Positions 1-10,499 of a stretch of 64,000 nucleotides of DNA are shown one piece after another. A program made the translations under genes and the position numbers. Where the stretch lies: NCBI RefSeq assembly GCF_004193775.1, contig NC_041004.1, forward strand, positions 6,595,309 through 6,659,308, given 5' to 3'. The stretch's first letter is position 1; each line of letters starts with the position of its first letter. The notes beneath the pieces were generated by a model. It was not told the DNA's origin. It made no database searches and saw only the letters and a list, made by a program, of their open reading frames with translations. Source of the stretch: Glycine soja. Its lineage: Eukaryota; Streptophyta; Magnoliopsida; Fabales; Fabaceae.

Positions 1-456
1 GAATATGAGTATCCCTTTTTTCCAAATCACAAGTCATTTGCTTCAACATTTAATGAATTTTCAAAATTTGCTTGTGTGCTTGGTGATTTGGGTTCTGCTT
101 CACATTATTGACATATTCACATTCTTGAATGTCTTTCATAGTCTCTTATATGATTGGCTTTATACTTCTGATTTTGAAGATGAACAACTCCTTTAACAAT
201 ATTTCATACAGAAGTTAACCCCTCATTCAATTTAGGACATGTTTAAGTACATGGTTCAACAGATATCCTCTCATTCCGAGGTGTAGAACACAAAAGTAAC
301 AAAACTCCATCTTTTGGGTTTTGTGCATTGGGAAGATGGAACTACGTGCTTAGTTTTCTAGAACACTTTTACACAATGTTCATGTCTTCCTATGAATAAT
401 CATGTGGAGAGGTTGACCCTAACCCTGTTGACCTTGTCATTTTTTGTTGTTGGCAG
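1..456. other. Non-coding sequence upstream of a gene-fragment exon
   Basis: I see no convincing coding region here. The stretch is T-rich and intron-like and ends in a pyrimidine-rich run followed by a splice-acceptor-like TTGGCAG at about 450-456. It is best read as intron or flank of the cystathionine beta-lyase-like exon that follows. The window starts inside it, so earlier exons may lie outside. Confidence 0.4.
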
Positions 457-632
457 AGAGTGTGAAGTCCCTTATTAGCATGCCATGCTTTATGTCACAT
501 GCAAGGATACCTGTTGCAGTTCGCGAGGCTAGAGGTCTAACTGAAGATCTTGTACATATATTCGTGGGAAGAGAGGATATGCATGATCTTATTGTTGATC
601 TTGCTAATGCACTTAGAACTGGACCTCTTTAA
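457..632 (+). pseudogene. Last exon of a cystathionine beta-lyase-like gene (fragment)
   Basis: Cystathionine beta-lyase is a plastid PLP enzyme of methionine synthesis that turns cystathionine into homocysteine. The 55 or so residues here match the conserved C-terminus of the plant enzyme: the run SVKSLISMPCFMSHA, then a VREARGLTEDLV helix, then an acidic DLIVDLANALRTGPL-like end and a stop at 630-632. A splice acceptor precedes it. Several normally conserved positions differ (ARIP for ASIP, VGREDMHDL where plant copies have VGIEDV-type sequence). No earlier exon, catalytic lysine or transit peptide is visible in the 456 bases upstream. It is either the tail of a diverged gene mostly outside the window or a duplicated fragment. 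The family call is from remembered conservation and is firm; functionality is doubtful. Confidence 0.7.
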
Positions 633-674
633 TGACCATGAAATTTGTTTGGTTAGGATTTCATCTTTCTAGTC

Positions 675-965
675 AGGAAGCTTATGAATCGTTGATTGAC
701 AAGTTGTGTAGTTACTTTCATGAAGGAAATGGTCATGCTTATTTTGAGAGTTTGCATAACTTATTTCGCTCAACTCTGTCCAAGGATGTTTTCACCTATT
801 TGTTATGAATGATGATAATGATTGTATTTTATATGTTTACATAGGTGGTAAACTTAGCTTCGGATCATGGGTTGATGGATGCTCGAGAGAATGCACTCCT
901 TTGCTATGGTATAGAAGGAGACAAGAGATTGGTTGAGATGGCAACGCCTATAAATGATCTTGCAG
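675..965 (+). other. Two exon-like unassigned pieces
   Basis: Two short open stretches are each bounded by splice-like sites. The first, about 675-790, follows TTTCTAG and reads about 38 residues including YESLIDKLCSYFHEGNG. The second, 845-965, follows TTTACATAG, ends at a GCAG/GT donor and reads 40 residues including GLMDARENALLCYGIEGD. The clean boundaries and codon-like composition suggest two consecutive exons of one host gene or a captured fragment. I do not recognise the protein and assign no function. Confidence 0.35.
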
Positions 966-1249
966 GTCTATAGTTGAGGCATAGGGATCGATATTTAGCT
1001 CATTGGAGCTTATTGGGCTGGTATATTGAGCCTTGCAAAGTCAAACTCACTTTGCAAGTTGATTTTAAATCATATATAGTAGTAATTGTATATGCACATT
1101 GCTTGTTCATTAGGTTAATGAAAAGTTCTAGTATATAAAGGGTTTTCTTTTGTTGCACATTACTAAGAAATTATTAGCTATCATTTAATAAAAATGTATT
1201 GGTCTGAATTGTAATATAGTTGGCAACGAAAACAAATGACATTTAAAAA
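966..1249. other. Non-coding, AT-rich
   Basis: Nothing recognisable. It separates the exon-like pieces from the CACTA-type terminal repeats. Confidence 0.4.
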
Positions 1250-1564
1250 AAAAACACTTTCTAAGATGGTTATGTCGAAAAACCATCTTAGAATATCATA
1301 CATTCTAAGACGGTCTCATTTTGAAAACCTTCTTAGAATGTGCCACATTGTAAGACAGTTTTGGTGTTGAAACTGTCTTAGAATGTGTCATATTCCAAGA
1401 TGGTCTTGTTTCGAAAACCATCTTAGAATGTGTCACATTCTAAGATAGGTAAGGAACTGTCGTCGTAGACACTTAGACCTTTTATGATGTTCGCTACGAC
1501 ATCGGTATGAACCGGCATCGTATGTCTAAAAAAGACTGACGTAAAAGGTCACTTTCATAATAGT

Positions 1565-1565
<1 letters not shown>
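1250..1565. mobile_element. CACTA-type element terminus with subterminal repeats
   Basis: Repeated units of the form TTCTAAGA(C/T)GGT...ACC(A/G)TCTTAGAA, each a small inverted repeat, fill 1250-1440. The block ends at 1565 in ...AATAGTG, the reverse complement of a CACTATT terminus. This organisation matches ends of En/Spm (CACTA) transposons, and the same repeat type reappears at 58.9-59.3 kb. I found no partner end, so this is a terminus only, perhaps truncated by the dinucleotide repeat and the LTR element to its right. Confidence 0.6.

Positions 1566-1566
<1 letters not shown>

Positions 1567-1622
<56 letters not shown>
1567..1622. repeat. (TA)n microsatellite
   Basis: About 28 TA units lie exactly between the CACTA-type terminus and the LTR of the next element. 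Confidence 0.95.
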
Positions 1623-1626
<4 letters not shown>

Positions 1627-1852
1627 AGAAGCAATGCTTCCAAGATTATTTTGATGATGCCAAAGATTATTATAGATTAATTCAAACAAAATTAAAGAAT
1701 CAAGAAGATTCAAGAGAAGACTCAAGATATGCAAGAACCTCAAGAAAAACATAAGATAAGTATAAAAAGAATTTTTCAAAGAAAAGATTGAACAACACAA
1801 TATTGTCTAAAAGAATTTTTCAAGAAATATTTTTACTAGAGTTTTTACTCTT

Positions 1853-2165
1853 TGGTAATCGATTACTACCTTATGGTAATCGATTACCAGAAGCCCAAAA
1901 CAGTTTTATAACTGATTTACAAAGCAGTAATCGATTACCATGGGCATGTAATTGATTACCAGTGTTTTTAAACGTTGGAGTTCAAACTTCAAGAGTCACA
2001 ACTGTTGATAAAATATTTTCAAAATAGTGTAATCGATTACACACTATTTGTAATTGATTACCAGTGGTTCTGAACGTTGAATTTCAAACCTTAACATGAA
2101 GAGTCACAACCTTTGATAAAATAAACTGTCTAATCGATTACACCAATATGGTAATCGATTACCAA
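1853..2165. repeat. Cluster of GTAATCGATTAC-type palindromes
   Basis: Eight copies of TAATCGATTA or TAATTGATTA, mostly flanked as GTAATCGATTACC, lie within about 310 bases of the LTR. Such density of a 10-12 bp palindrome is unlikely by chance and resembles clustered binding sites; any factor is unknown. Confidence 0.75.
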
Positions 2166-2501
2166 TAAAAAATAACTGGTTTTGAAAAATAAATTACCAA
2201 GAGTCACAATTTTTAAAGTGACTGGTTTTTAAAGAAATTTCTAAGAGTCACAATTTTTAACATGGTTTCTTCAAGAGCCATCAAATGTCTATAAATATGT
2301 GACCATGACACGAATTTCAATACATTGATTCACAACATCTTTCTAAGAGTTTTTGTTCAAAACTTGCTTTGTCTAAAAAAGTTCATTTGGCAAAAACTTG
2401 TGCTATTCTATTTTCTTCCTCTCCTCCATTCTTACAAAAAGCTTTTCAAGAGACCGACTCTTGGTTGTAAAAGTTTTCAAGAGACGGTCTACTTGGTTGA
2501 A

Positions 2502-2751
2502 ACACTGGACACAAAGGATTAATGTCCTTTGGGTTCATTGCAAGAAGTGGAATTTGCTTCTTGGTTAAATCACTGGACACAAAGGAGTAACGTCCTTTGG
2601 GGTTCATTGCAAGAGGTGGGATTTACCTCTTGGTTGTAATCACTAAACACAAAGGAGGAAGGTCCTTTGGGGTTCATTGTAAGAGGCGGGATTGTCTCTT
2701 GGTGTAAACACTGAAAACAAAGGAGGGAAGTCCTTTGTGGTTCATTGCTTG
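2502..2751 (+). repeat. Tandem repeat inside the LTR, about 4 units of 60-70 bp
   Basis: Each unit carries CACTGGACACAAAGGA, then GTCCTTTGGGGTTCATTG, then a purine-rich stretch and CTCTTGGT. The units have diverged by substitutions and small gaps. Confidence 0.8.
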
Positions 2752-3060
2752 TAAAGGATTTTTACAAGGATACTGGAAATCTCAAGTGGGTTGCTTGAGG
2801 ACTAGATGTAGGCACAGGTTGTGGCCGAACCAGTATAAATCTAGTTTTGCATTCTCTCTTCCCTTAATCTCTTTTACTTTCTTTGTGTTTATATTTATTT
2901 AAGGTTACTTCTCTTTATTTTTTATTCGAGCAACTTATAATTAAAGAAATAATTGAATCTAGGGAATATCTAAGTAAGGGAAATTTTCAATTAGGAATAG
3001 TTAACGAAATCTTAATTCAACCCCCCCTTCTTAAAATTTCTGAGGCCACTTGTCCAACAA

Positions 3061-3076
3061 GTGTTATCAGAGCAGG
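3061..3076 (+). promoter_or_regulatory. Primer-binding site, tRNA-iMet type
   Basis: TGTTATCAGAGCAGG follows the LTR end by one or two bases. It differs from the usual plant Copia site TGGTATCAGAGC by one base and would pair with the 3' end of initiator tRNA-Met. Confidence 0.75.
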
Positions 3077-3109
3077 TTTCTTGTAGAAAGTTTAGAAACT
3101 TCAAGAAAT

Positions 3110-3895
3110 ATGGCCTCAGCAAATTTCTTATTCCCAGAAGGGAATTCCATCAATAGACCTCCTATCTTTAATGGAGAGGGTTACCACTACTGGAAAACCC
3201 GTATGCAAATCTTCATTGAAGCAATAGATTTAAACATTTGGGAAGCCATAGAAATAGGACCTTATGTACCTATCATAGTAGATGGAAGCACAACAATTGA
3301 AAAACCTAGAGATCAATGGTCCGAAGAAGATAGAAGAAGAGTTCAATATAATCTTAAAGCCAAAAATATCATTACTTCTGCCCTAGGAATAGATGAATAT
3401 TTTAGAGTCTCAAACTGTACAAATGCCAAGGAGATGTGGGACACACTTCAACTTACACATGAGGGCACAACTGATGTTAAGAGATCTAGGATTAATACTC
3501 TAACCCATGAATATGAACTTTTTAGGATGAAAACAAATGAAAACATACAAGATATGCAGAAAAGATTCACTCACATAGTTAATCATCTTGCATCACTAGG
3601 AAAAACATTTCAAAATGAGGATTTAATAAATAAAGTACCAAGATGCCTAAGTAGAGAATGGCAACCAAAGGTAACTGCCATTACTGAATTTAAAAATCTA
3701 TCTACTATGTCTTTTGCCACATTATTTGGAAAGTTGCAGGAACATGAGATGGAATTGCAAAGACTCCATCAAAATAAAGAAAGCGACAAAAGAAAAAGGG
3801 GAATAGCACTCAAAGCCTCATCCTCCATCCAAGAAGGTAGCGACAATGAGGATTCGGATGATGAAGAAGATGATTCTCAAGAAATCAAAGACTAA
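3110..3895 (+). CDS. Copia-type Gag protein
   Basis: Gag builds the virus-like particle of Copia retrotransposons. I place the start at the MASANFL methionine (3110), because upstream codons of the longer open frame overlap the primer site. The 261-residue product has the usual gag core: an N-terminal NRPPIFNGEGYHYWKTRM motif, W at about residue 46 (IWEAIE), a MWDTLQLTHEGT segment and an LF-R/MK-E-I helical region (UBN2/retrotran_gag type). It ends in an acidic low-complexity tail at about 235-258. No CCHC zinc knuckle is present, because the frame stops before where one would be expected, and the downstream pol is gone. The frame is uninterrupted, so Gag could still be made, but nothing shows expression. 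Confidence 0.75.
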   Translation: MASANFLFPEGNSINRPPIFNGEGYHYWKTRMQIFIEAIDLNIWEAIEIGPYVPIIVDGSTTIEKPRDQWSEEDRRRVQYNLKAKNIITSALGIDEYFRVSNCTNAKEMWDTLQLTHEGTTDVKRSRINTLTHEYELFRMKTNENIQDMQKRFTHIVNHLASLGKTFQNEDLINKVPRCLSREWQPKVTAITEFKNLSTMSFATLFGKLQEHEMELQRLHQNKESDKRKRGIALKASSSIQEGSDNEDSDDEEDDSQEIKD

Positions 3896-4695
3896 AGCAA
3901 AAGAGTAGAATGTCTCCTAAAACATTTTCTTGACAACATTATCAGTAATATCTCAAAAGAGGTAACATCTGAACTATCTCAAGGTTTGATTATTGCATTC
4001 AGTTAAGTTTTATTATTGTGGCTAATTGAAGATAATTCCAAAATTGTTTGATTATGTTAAAATTTACTATGATTAATTAACTATATTTAGTTTAAAGATT
4101 TGAATATACATGATTGATTGAATTTTTTTAAAGTTGATTATGATTGAATTGATTATGTATGATTTGACATGATTGGATTCTGTTAAAATTATATTGATAT
4201 GCTAAAATAATTGAAATAAGTAATGAGTTACCATGTATGTGTTGATAACTGATTTTTGTTACTTAGAATTAAGTTTTGATTCTCTGATAATCGATTTAGA
4301 TTATTATTATACTTTATTTTAAGTCGTGTATTTGGCTATGTCTTATGACTTTATGTTAGTTGTATGTTTTTTGAACTTGGTTATATTATTTATTTGCACT
4401 TAGTTGTTTGTGTTATGTGTTTAAACTTGGTTACCTTATTGGTATATGACTATGACTGGTGTTTGTGGATATGATTTAAGCTATGTCTTGTGTATGATTT
4501 TATTTTTCCACGCACTTTGGCTTTTTGATGTTGCCAAAGGGGGAGAGAAAATGGGTATTTTAGAAATCAAGACATAAAATTATTTACTAAGTTTTAAATT
4601 AAGCACAAATTCAAAAAGAAAGTGGGAGAAAGAGATGAGTGAACGATAGATCAAATATTGCATATATTCTCTTGATTTTAGGATTTGTCATCATC
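3896..4695. other. Non-coding remainder of the deleted internal region
   Basis: AT-rich sequence with no pol motifs. Near 4530-4550 it has GCCAAAGGGGGAGAG, a second polypurine tract like the one used by the SIRE1-type element, so the deletion apparently joined the end of gag to the 3' untranslated part. Confidence 0.6.
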
Positions 4696-4709
4696 AAAAA
4701 GGGAGAGAT
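4696..4709 (+). promoter_or_regulatory. Polypurine tract
   Basis: AAAAAGGGAGAGAT sits directly before the TGTAGAAGC start of the 3' LTR, the usual primer site for plus-strand synthesis. Confidence 0.75.
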
Positions 4710-4899
4710 TGTAGAAGCAAAGCTTCCAAGATTATTTTGATGATGCCAAAGATTATTAAAGATTCATTCAAACAAAATTAAAGAATCAAGAAGATTCAAG
4801 TGAAGATTTAAGAGAAGACTCAAGATATGCAAGAACCCCAAGAGAAGCATCAAGATAAGTATAAAAAGAATTTTTCAAAGAAAAGATTAAACAACACAA
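4710..4899 (+). repeat. Truncated 3' LTR
   Basis: It matches 1624 onward with a few substitutions and a small insertion for about 190 bases and stops matching after ACAACACAA. Confidence 0.8.
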
Positions 4900-5220
4900 A
4901 TAATCTCACTTGAGACTTGCCACTGTGTCTGTAAATCCTTTACAGTTTTTTAACTCACCTTGGGATCCCTCACCCTTGTGTTCAAGATTCTTACACACCA
5001 AGAGACAAATAATCTCCTAATTACAATTGGATTTATATGATGTACAAAATGATTTGTCTCCTTTAGAGTAGATGACACAAATTGAAGATCCTACAAGAAT
5101 TCTCAATAGATTTGCAAGTGTTTGACCATAGTTTTTTAGAGAAATTTTGACAATTAAGTTCTTTGAAAAATGATCTCTTTCTTACTCTTCGAAGTGAGAC
5201 ACACATATACACACACACAC

Positions 5221-5276
<56 letters not shown>

Positions 5277-5620
5277 GCCTTTTCAAAATACTTTGAAGAA
5301 ATGTGTCTTTTCAAAAAGTTTTTTTGAAATTTTCTCACTAGTAAACAATTACAAGATTCTAGTAATCAATTACACAGTTATATTTATGAAGAGTCATGTC
5401 TTTTCAAATTTTTTCTGAAATCTCTTTGTTGGTAATCAATTGCAGGATTCTAGTAATCAATTACGCTGATCAAAATTCAAATAAGTTTATATCGTTATAC
5501 CACTAGTTCAAAATTTCAAAAATCCATGTTCACAATTTCTCTGTTAATCGATTATAGGACCTGATAATCGATTATCAGTTTAAAAATATCTTACTTGTGA
5601 ACTTATGAAACATGATAAAG
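4900..5620 (-). repeat. Related LTR fragment in opposite orientation
   Basis: Read on the minus strand, this stretch resembles the middle of the upstream LTR (a GTAAAGGATTTACA...AATCTCAAGTGAG segment, then CTCTTGGTG) and again carries TAATCGATTA/TAATCAATTA palindromes at about 5361, 5432, 5450, 5544 and 5563. I infer a second, inverted and diverged member of the same LTR family that abuts or truncates the 3' LTR. Confidence 0.5.
5225..5273. repeat. (TA)n microsatellite
   Basis: About 24 TA units, preceded by a short (AC)n run. Confidence 0.95.
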
Positions 5621-6199
5621 AAATTTTGATAAAAGACTTTGAGGCCAAACTATTGCAAATAAAAAATGGGATTCTTTCAACAATTTGACTAAGTCCTTAT
5701 CTGTGATTTTCTTGATCTTGTTTATTGACTTGAAAAAATGTGTGCTTTCATCAAGTAAATTTTTTTGGTATAATCAAACCTGCATGATTCACAGTTATAC
5801 AAAATCATCAAATGATATTAGATCTATGTATTTTGGAAGACTGTTGTATATGTATCAAAATTATAGAATTCGACCATTTGTATTAGAAGTTTATAAATAA
5901 GACCTATGACTACCATTTTTCGGTGGATTAAATCATTATCGCTTAAATCCTTAAACATCAACATTGTCGCATATCAAAATTGACATCGTGTATTTATTCA
6001 TTCTCACTTTTAAAGAATTCATGTTTCTTTACTTTATTGTATTTATCAATTAACTTTTTTGAACCCCTATTTGTCCTTAAACATCAACATTGTCGCATAC
6101 CAATAATGCATATAAAGCAGCACTATTGGTATTGGGTAGGCCACCAACCCACTATCATTATAGATGTTGATGGGGCCTTAAGACACAATTCATCAAAGT
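5621..6199. other. No recognisable gene
   Basis: AT-rich. A short direct repeat (AAACATCAACATTGTCGCATA) occurs at about 5952 and 6078; nothing else is supported. Confidence 0.4.
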
Positions 6200-6208
6200 C
6201 AATTTCTC

Positions 6209-6268
6209 GGGTTTTGCTTCCTGTACCTCCCTGTTTGCTTCCTGCACCTCCCAATTTTTCAAAATGGC
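6209..6268 (+). repeat. MULE left terminal inverted repeat
   Basis: Starts GGGTTTTGCTTCC and contains an internal direct repeat of GCTTCCTG(C/T)ACCTCCC. Pairs with 13036-13096. Confidence 0.75.
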
Positions 6269-6794
6269 CATAGTAACCTTGTCTTCCTCACTTGTCCATA
6301 GCTTGATTTCCTCACTTCTCCATGCCTGAAACATTTTCTTCTTCACTTGTTCATTTTGAGTAAGCATTTTTGTTGCTCAGGTTCACTTGCATAGGTGGGT
6401 TGTTAATTGTCTTGTTTATACTTTTTGTGCTAGTTTATTATAACTGGATTGACTTATCCATAAATGTTTTTTAGAAAATGAAGTTTTAGGATAGGTTTGG
6501 ATCAACAAATCTGGAATTAAACCCGTAAAAGTAACATAAAACTGTAAAATGAAGTTATACAAATTTAGATCAATGAATCTAGAATGGAGTAATAATAGTA
6601 TCGGATGAAATAATCCAAAAATATAAAATATTTCCAGATTTGATAATCCAGATTTGTTCTTATATGTGTACAAAATTATTGCTCCGAATATTATTTGTAC
6701 TTCTTAATTAGTTCAGAATAATCAATCCGGAATTGTGCAACAATAATTCCAAATTGTTTGATTTGAATTGAGTTTTTTGTCTTTCCCAGATCAA

Positions 6795-6899
6795 CTAATC
6801 TGGAACTTCAAGACAACAATTCCGAATTACTTGATCCAAAAATTATATTATATTCTAGATTAGGGAATTTGGAATTGTTGTTTTGAAGTTCCAAATTAG
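6795..6899. repeat. Imperfect hairpin inside the MULE
   Basis: Arms 6795-6828 and 6866-6899 (about 34 bases each) are near-perfect reverse complements with a 37-base loop. The core TGGAACTTCAA...CAACAATTCC is mirrored as GGAATTGTTG...TTGAAGTTCCA. Further GATCAA...TCTGGAA fragments nearby suggest a small repeat family in the 5' part of the MULE. Confidence 0.7.
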
Positions 6900-7053
6900 T
6901 CAATCCGGTGTAATTTGTTTTTCATTGATTGCCTTATTTGGAAGGTCGGTTTATGGTAATTATATTAATTTTAGTTATTAATTATAAATTGTTTTGAATA
7001 TGTTGGATAATTTTTGTTAATTAACTTACTTTTGTTTCTTTTGAAAGGTTTAT

Positions 7054-9891
7054 ATGGAAGACGATTATGTAAGGAAGATGTCAAATGAACTGGATATAGA
7101 GGTTGACATGAATAATAATATTAGAATAGACAGAAATATTTGTAAACATTATGGACAAGAGACTGGAAAAATTGTTGATTGTAGAAAAGCATTCATAACT
7201 ACAAAGGTAATTGTTTTGTGTTTGTTTTTTTGTTTGTAATACCTTGAAAATAGTGTACATTAGCATATTGATGTTGCATGTTTTGTATATAGGTTTTTGC
7301 TACTCAAGATGAATTATTGAAATGGGTCCAGGATGTTGCATTTGAAATAGATTTTTTTTTGTTGTCATTTTGAGGTTAGATACATCAAAAGGACAACCTA
7401 GACGAAAGACATTTGTTGTGTTGGGCAATGAAAAGGGTGGAAAGTATAGGCAATACAAAAAAACTTACAAATCACTGAGTGAAACTAGAAAGTGTGAGTG
7501 TCCCTTTAGGCTGAGAGGTAGACCACTGGAGGATTATGAAGGATGGATGCTAAAATTAATTTATGGGGCGGATAATCATGATTTATTTGAGTCATTGGTT
7601 AGTCATCTATATGTTGGCTAACTAAATAATGAAGATAAGACGATGTTTAAAACAAAGAGTATGGTAAAGCCCAGAAATATCTTGTTGACATTCAAAGAGC
7701 ACAACAAAAGAAATGTGACTACAATAAAACAAGTATATAATGCAAGGATTGTGTATCGTTCATCTTAAAAAGGATTTAGAACAGAAATGCAACATTTGAT
7801 GAACTTACTTGAACGAGATATGTATATTCATTGGCATATAATGAACGATACATCAGAAGTTGTGCGTGATATTTTTTGGATGCATCCTGATATTGTGAAA
7901 ATGATTAATCCATATAACATAGTGTTCTTGACGGGCAAAACCTACAAAACTAATAGATATAGACTACCATTACTCGAGATTGTTGATGTCACTCATATTG
8001 GAATGACATTTTCTACAACTTTTGTATATATGGAGGTTGAACGAAAGGATAAATTTGTTTGGGCACTTTAGAAGCTCAAAGGACTTTTTTTAGAGTTAAT
8101 GGATTGCCTAAAATAATTGTCAATGACAAAGATTTAGCCTTGATGAATGCAGTGAAATATGTATTTCCTAAAGCTAATAGTTTGTTGTGCCAATGACAAA
8201 AATGTGAAATGGAAATACAAGACTTATGTTGCTCCCAAAGAGGCATGGGACCAAGTTATGGAAGCATGGGGTAGTGTTAAAGATTTCCCTACTCGGTCTA
8301 AGTATGAGGGGCATGTCAAGATGTTTGAAATAGTATGTTCACCATGGGAGTACTTTCTTGAGTAAGTGAAGAATACATGGTTGATCCCTCACACTGAATG
8401 TTTTGTAAAAGCATGGACATATAAAGTTATGCACTTAGGAAACATAACAAGCAACAAGTATTTTATGTAATTAACTTATTTTGACAAAGTGTAATATATT
8501 GAAACTAATATGGAGTTTGTTGATTAACAGGGTTGAGTTTGCACATTGGAGCTTAAAGAGGTTGATTCATAATAGCATTGGGAACTTGTGTAAATGTTGG
8601 GATGCCATAAACAACTTGATTACATTGCAGCATACTGAAATTAACGCATCATTTGAGAAGAGTGTTCATTTTTGTGTCATAATGATAATGTAACATTGTA
8701 TAAGAAATTTCACAGATTTGTTTCAAGGTATGCTCTTAATTATATTGAAGATGAATTGGATCCAGTTAAGTTTGTTGGTGTTAACAACGGTCATTGTAGA
8801 TGCATCATAAGATATACACATTGTCTCTTTTGTGCCTGTGAACTAGTTAGTTATATCATGGGTAGCATACCACTTGATGCAATTAATTTTTTTTGGACTA
8901 GATTAAGCTTTGCAGATATGTCTATGCAACAAGAGTTTGATGTTATAGTAAAACACTTTGCAGAGGTTGACATAGCAAGGAAAGTTATTATAACAAGTAA
9001 ACTTCATGAAATAGCATACCCTCACATGAATTCCATGTGTCCACTGTTTGATAAGGTAAAAACTAAGGAATCACAAAAAGGGCATGCATGTAAATTGGAA
9101 AGGTCAACTAAATGTGATCCTTCATACTTTGAACATGTTGATACATTACATTCTGTGAATGACAACTCATTTAGTTGGAAGTCATCCAAGGCATTGGGTC
9201 AAAAAGTGAAGTTGGCAGAGATCTACAAAAGAAATATTCCCATGCTAGATCAATTTCATGTTAACCTTTACCCATCATATATGTTGGACATTATTGATGT
9301 AAAGGCCAATGGCCATTGTGGATATCATGCAGCTGCTGCTTGCCTTACTAGATATGGGTGAAGACGCTTGACATATAGTGCGTAACAATTAGCTTAAAGA
9401 ACTTGGTCAATGGTAGGATGAGTATGCCATTATATTTGGTAGTTATGAGCATTACGATGTCATAAAGAGATCTTTACTAGTTGACAATCTTTTATTGTAA
9501 AGTCTATAATTTCAAGTGTCATTTTTATGTGTTTAATTTTATGTAAATATGCTTACTAACTGCATTCTTTATGAGGCATCTATGGATAAATGGATGACAA
9601 TGCTAGACATGGGATATGTTATTAGGTCTAGGTATAATATCATATTTGTATGCTTATTTGTAAAACAATGTTTGACCATCTTCCTATTTATATCCAACCT
9701 CCTACAGATACATTAGTTCACCATTTGATTTGTGGGAGTCATGTCAATGGAAACCATTTTGTTTAGGTATATCACATTTTTCCCGATCATGATTATATTT
9801 TTTTATTATAATCTTTAATTGACTATTAAAATTTCTATGCAGGTATTCTTAAAGGATCATTGTCCAATACCAAATCCGGATGTGATATGAT
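7054..9891 (+). pseudogene. MULE transposase with C-terminal OTU-like domain (decayed)
   Basis: The transposase would cut and move the MULE. Pieces in order: an exon 7054-7206 (donor K/GTAATT); a second exon after 7291 reading VFATQDELLKWVQ; a FAR1-type N-terminal segment at 7370-7621 (KCECPFRLRGR, EGWMLKLIYGADNHD); the MULE catalytic core at 7787-8071 (TYKTNRYRLPLLEIV); the DKDLALMNAV segment near 8125; EAWDQVMEAW; then 8672-9361 with a SWIM-like Cys cluster (CRC...CAC) and an OTU-type start (NGHCGYHAAAA). The OTU His part (HVNGNHFV) lies at 9738-9762. Many stops and shifts break the frame. The first catalytic Asp (ID before STYKTN in relatives) is Gly here (TGKTYKTN). The family is certain; the protein cannot be active. 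Confidence 0.8.
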
Positions 9892-10499
9892 CTACACATT
9901 GTCATCTTGTAGCAATACGGTGATTGACTCCCTACATTGGCAAAATGCAACAATTTTCATAATTAATTGGTATCACATGTAGTTTTGTCAACCTTGCAAA
10001 AGATTGATTAGACTAATTATGATATTTATGTATTTTTAACTTATACTTTTGTAATTGTGTTTGTGAGACCCTAAGTGTGAGATTTGTTATTTTAATATGG
10101 TTACAAATTTCTAAAAAGATTATGGCATAATCTTCCCTAAAATATGATTAGTCCACATTAAAATATGAACTTGTATTACCAACCATAAATCATGTCTCAA
10201 ACACAAAATAAAGATCAACACAGTCTCAAACATGGCATAAAAGTCAATAAATTCCTATGTAAACCAAATATCACGCCAATAAGTTTTTACAAAGGTAATC
10301 TCTAATCTTGTCCATGGTCTCCCCAACTACCCTAAACTCTTCTACCACCTCATCCTCTACTAATATTTCTACCATGAGTACCTTTAAATAACAACAAAAG
10401 TGTCGCATGAACCTTATCACATGTCATATGCCCTCAGTCACCATCCTTAAGTAAATCATCTCCTGCAAGGGTTCCGCAGCCTTATGACAAATGTCCTAT
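9892..10499. other. Spacer between convergent MULE genes
   Basis: AT-rich with no motif recognised. It holds the 3' ends of the plus-strand transposase and of the minus-strand relic. Confidence 0.4.

Larger units (their letters stand above)
1624..3059 (+). repeat. 5' LTR (about 1436 bp) of the gag-only element
   Basis: It begins TGTAGAAGC and ends CCAACA, just before a primer-binding site. It contains eight copies of the palindrome TAATCGATTA or a one-base variant between about 1853 and 2165, and four tandem 60-70 bp units at 2502-2751. The first 190 bases recur at 4710-4899. Confidence 0.8.
1624..4899 (+). mobile_element. Internally deleted Copia-type LTR retrotransposon
   Basis: The order is a 5' LTR (1624-3059), a tRNA-Met-like primer site, a gag frame (3110-3895), 800 bases of non-coding sequence, a polypurine tract (4696-4709) and the start of a 3' LTR (4710-4899) that matches the first 190 or so bases of the 5' LTR. 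The right LTR then breaks off into unrelated or inverted LTR sequence, so no target duplication can be read. Protease, integrase, reverse transcriptase and RNase H are all missing. The element could move only with enzymes supplied by a relative. Confidence 0.8.

Noticed and set aside
1555..1800. Minus-strand frame over the TA repeat ending in many Tyr/Ile pairs
   Set aside because: It is a translation of the (TA)n microsatellite and LTR start.
1600..2800. Possible CRISPR-like array from regularly recurring palindromes and tandem units
   Set aside because: Spacing is irregular, the context is a plant LTR and there are no cas genes.
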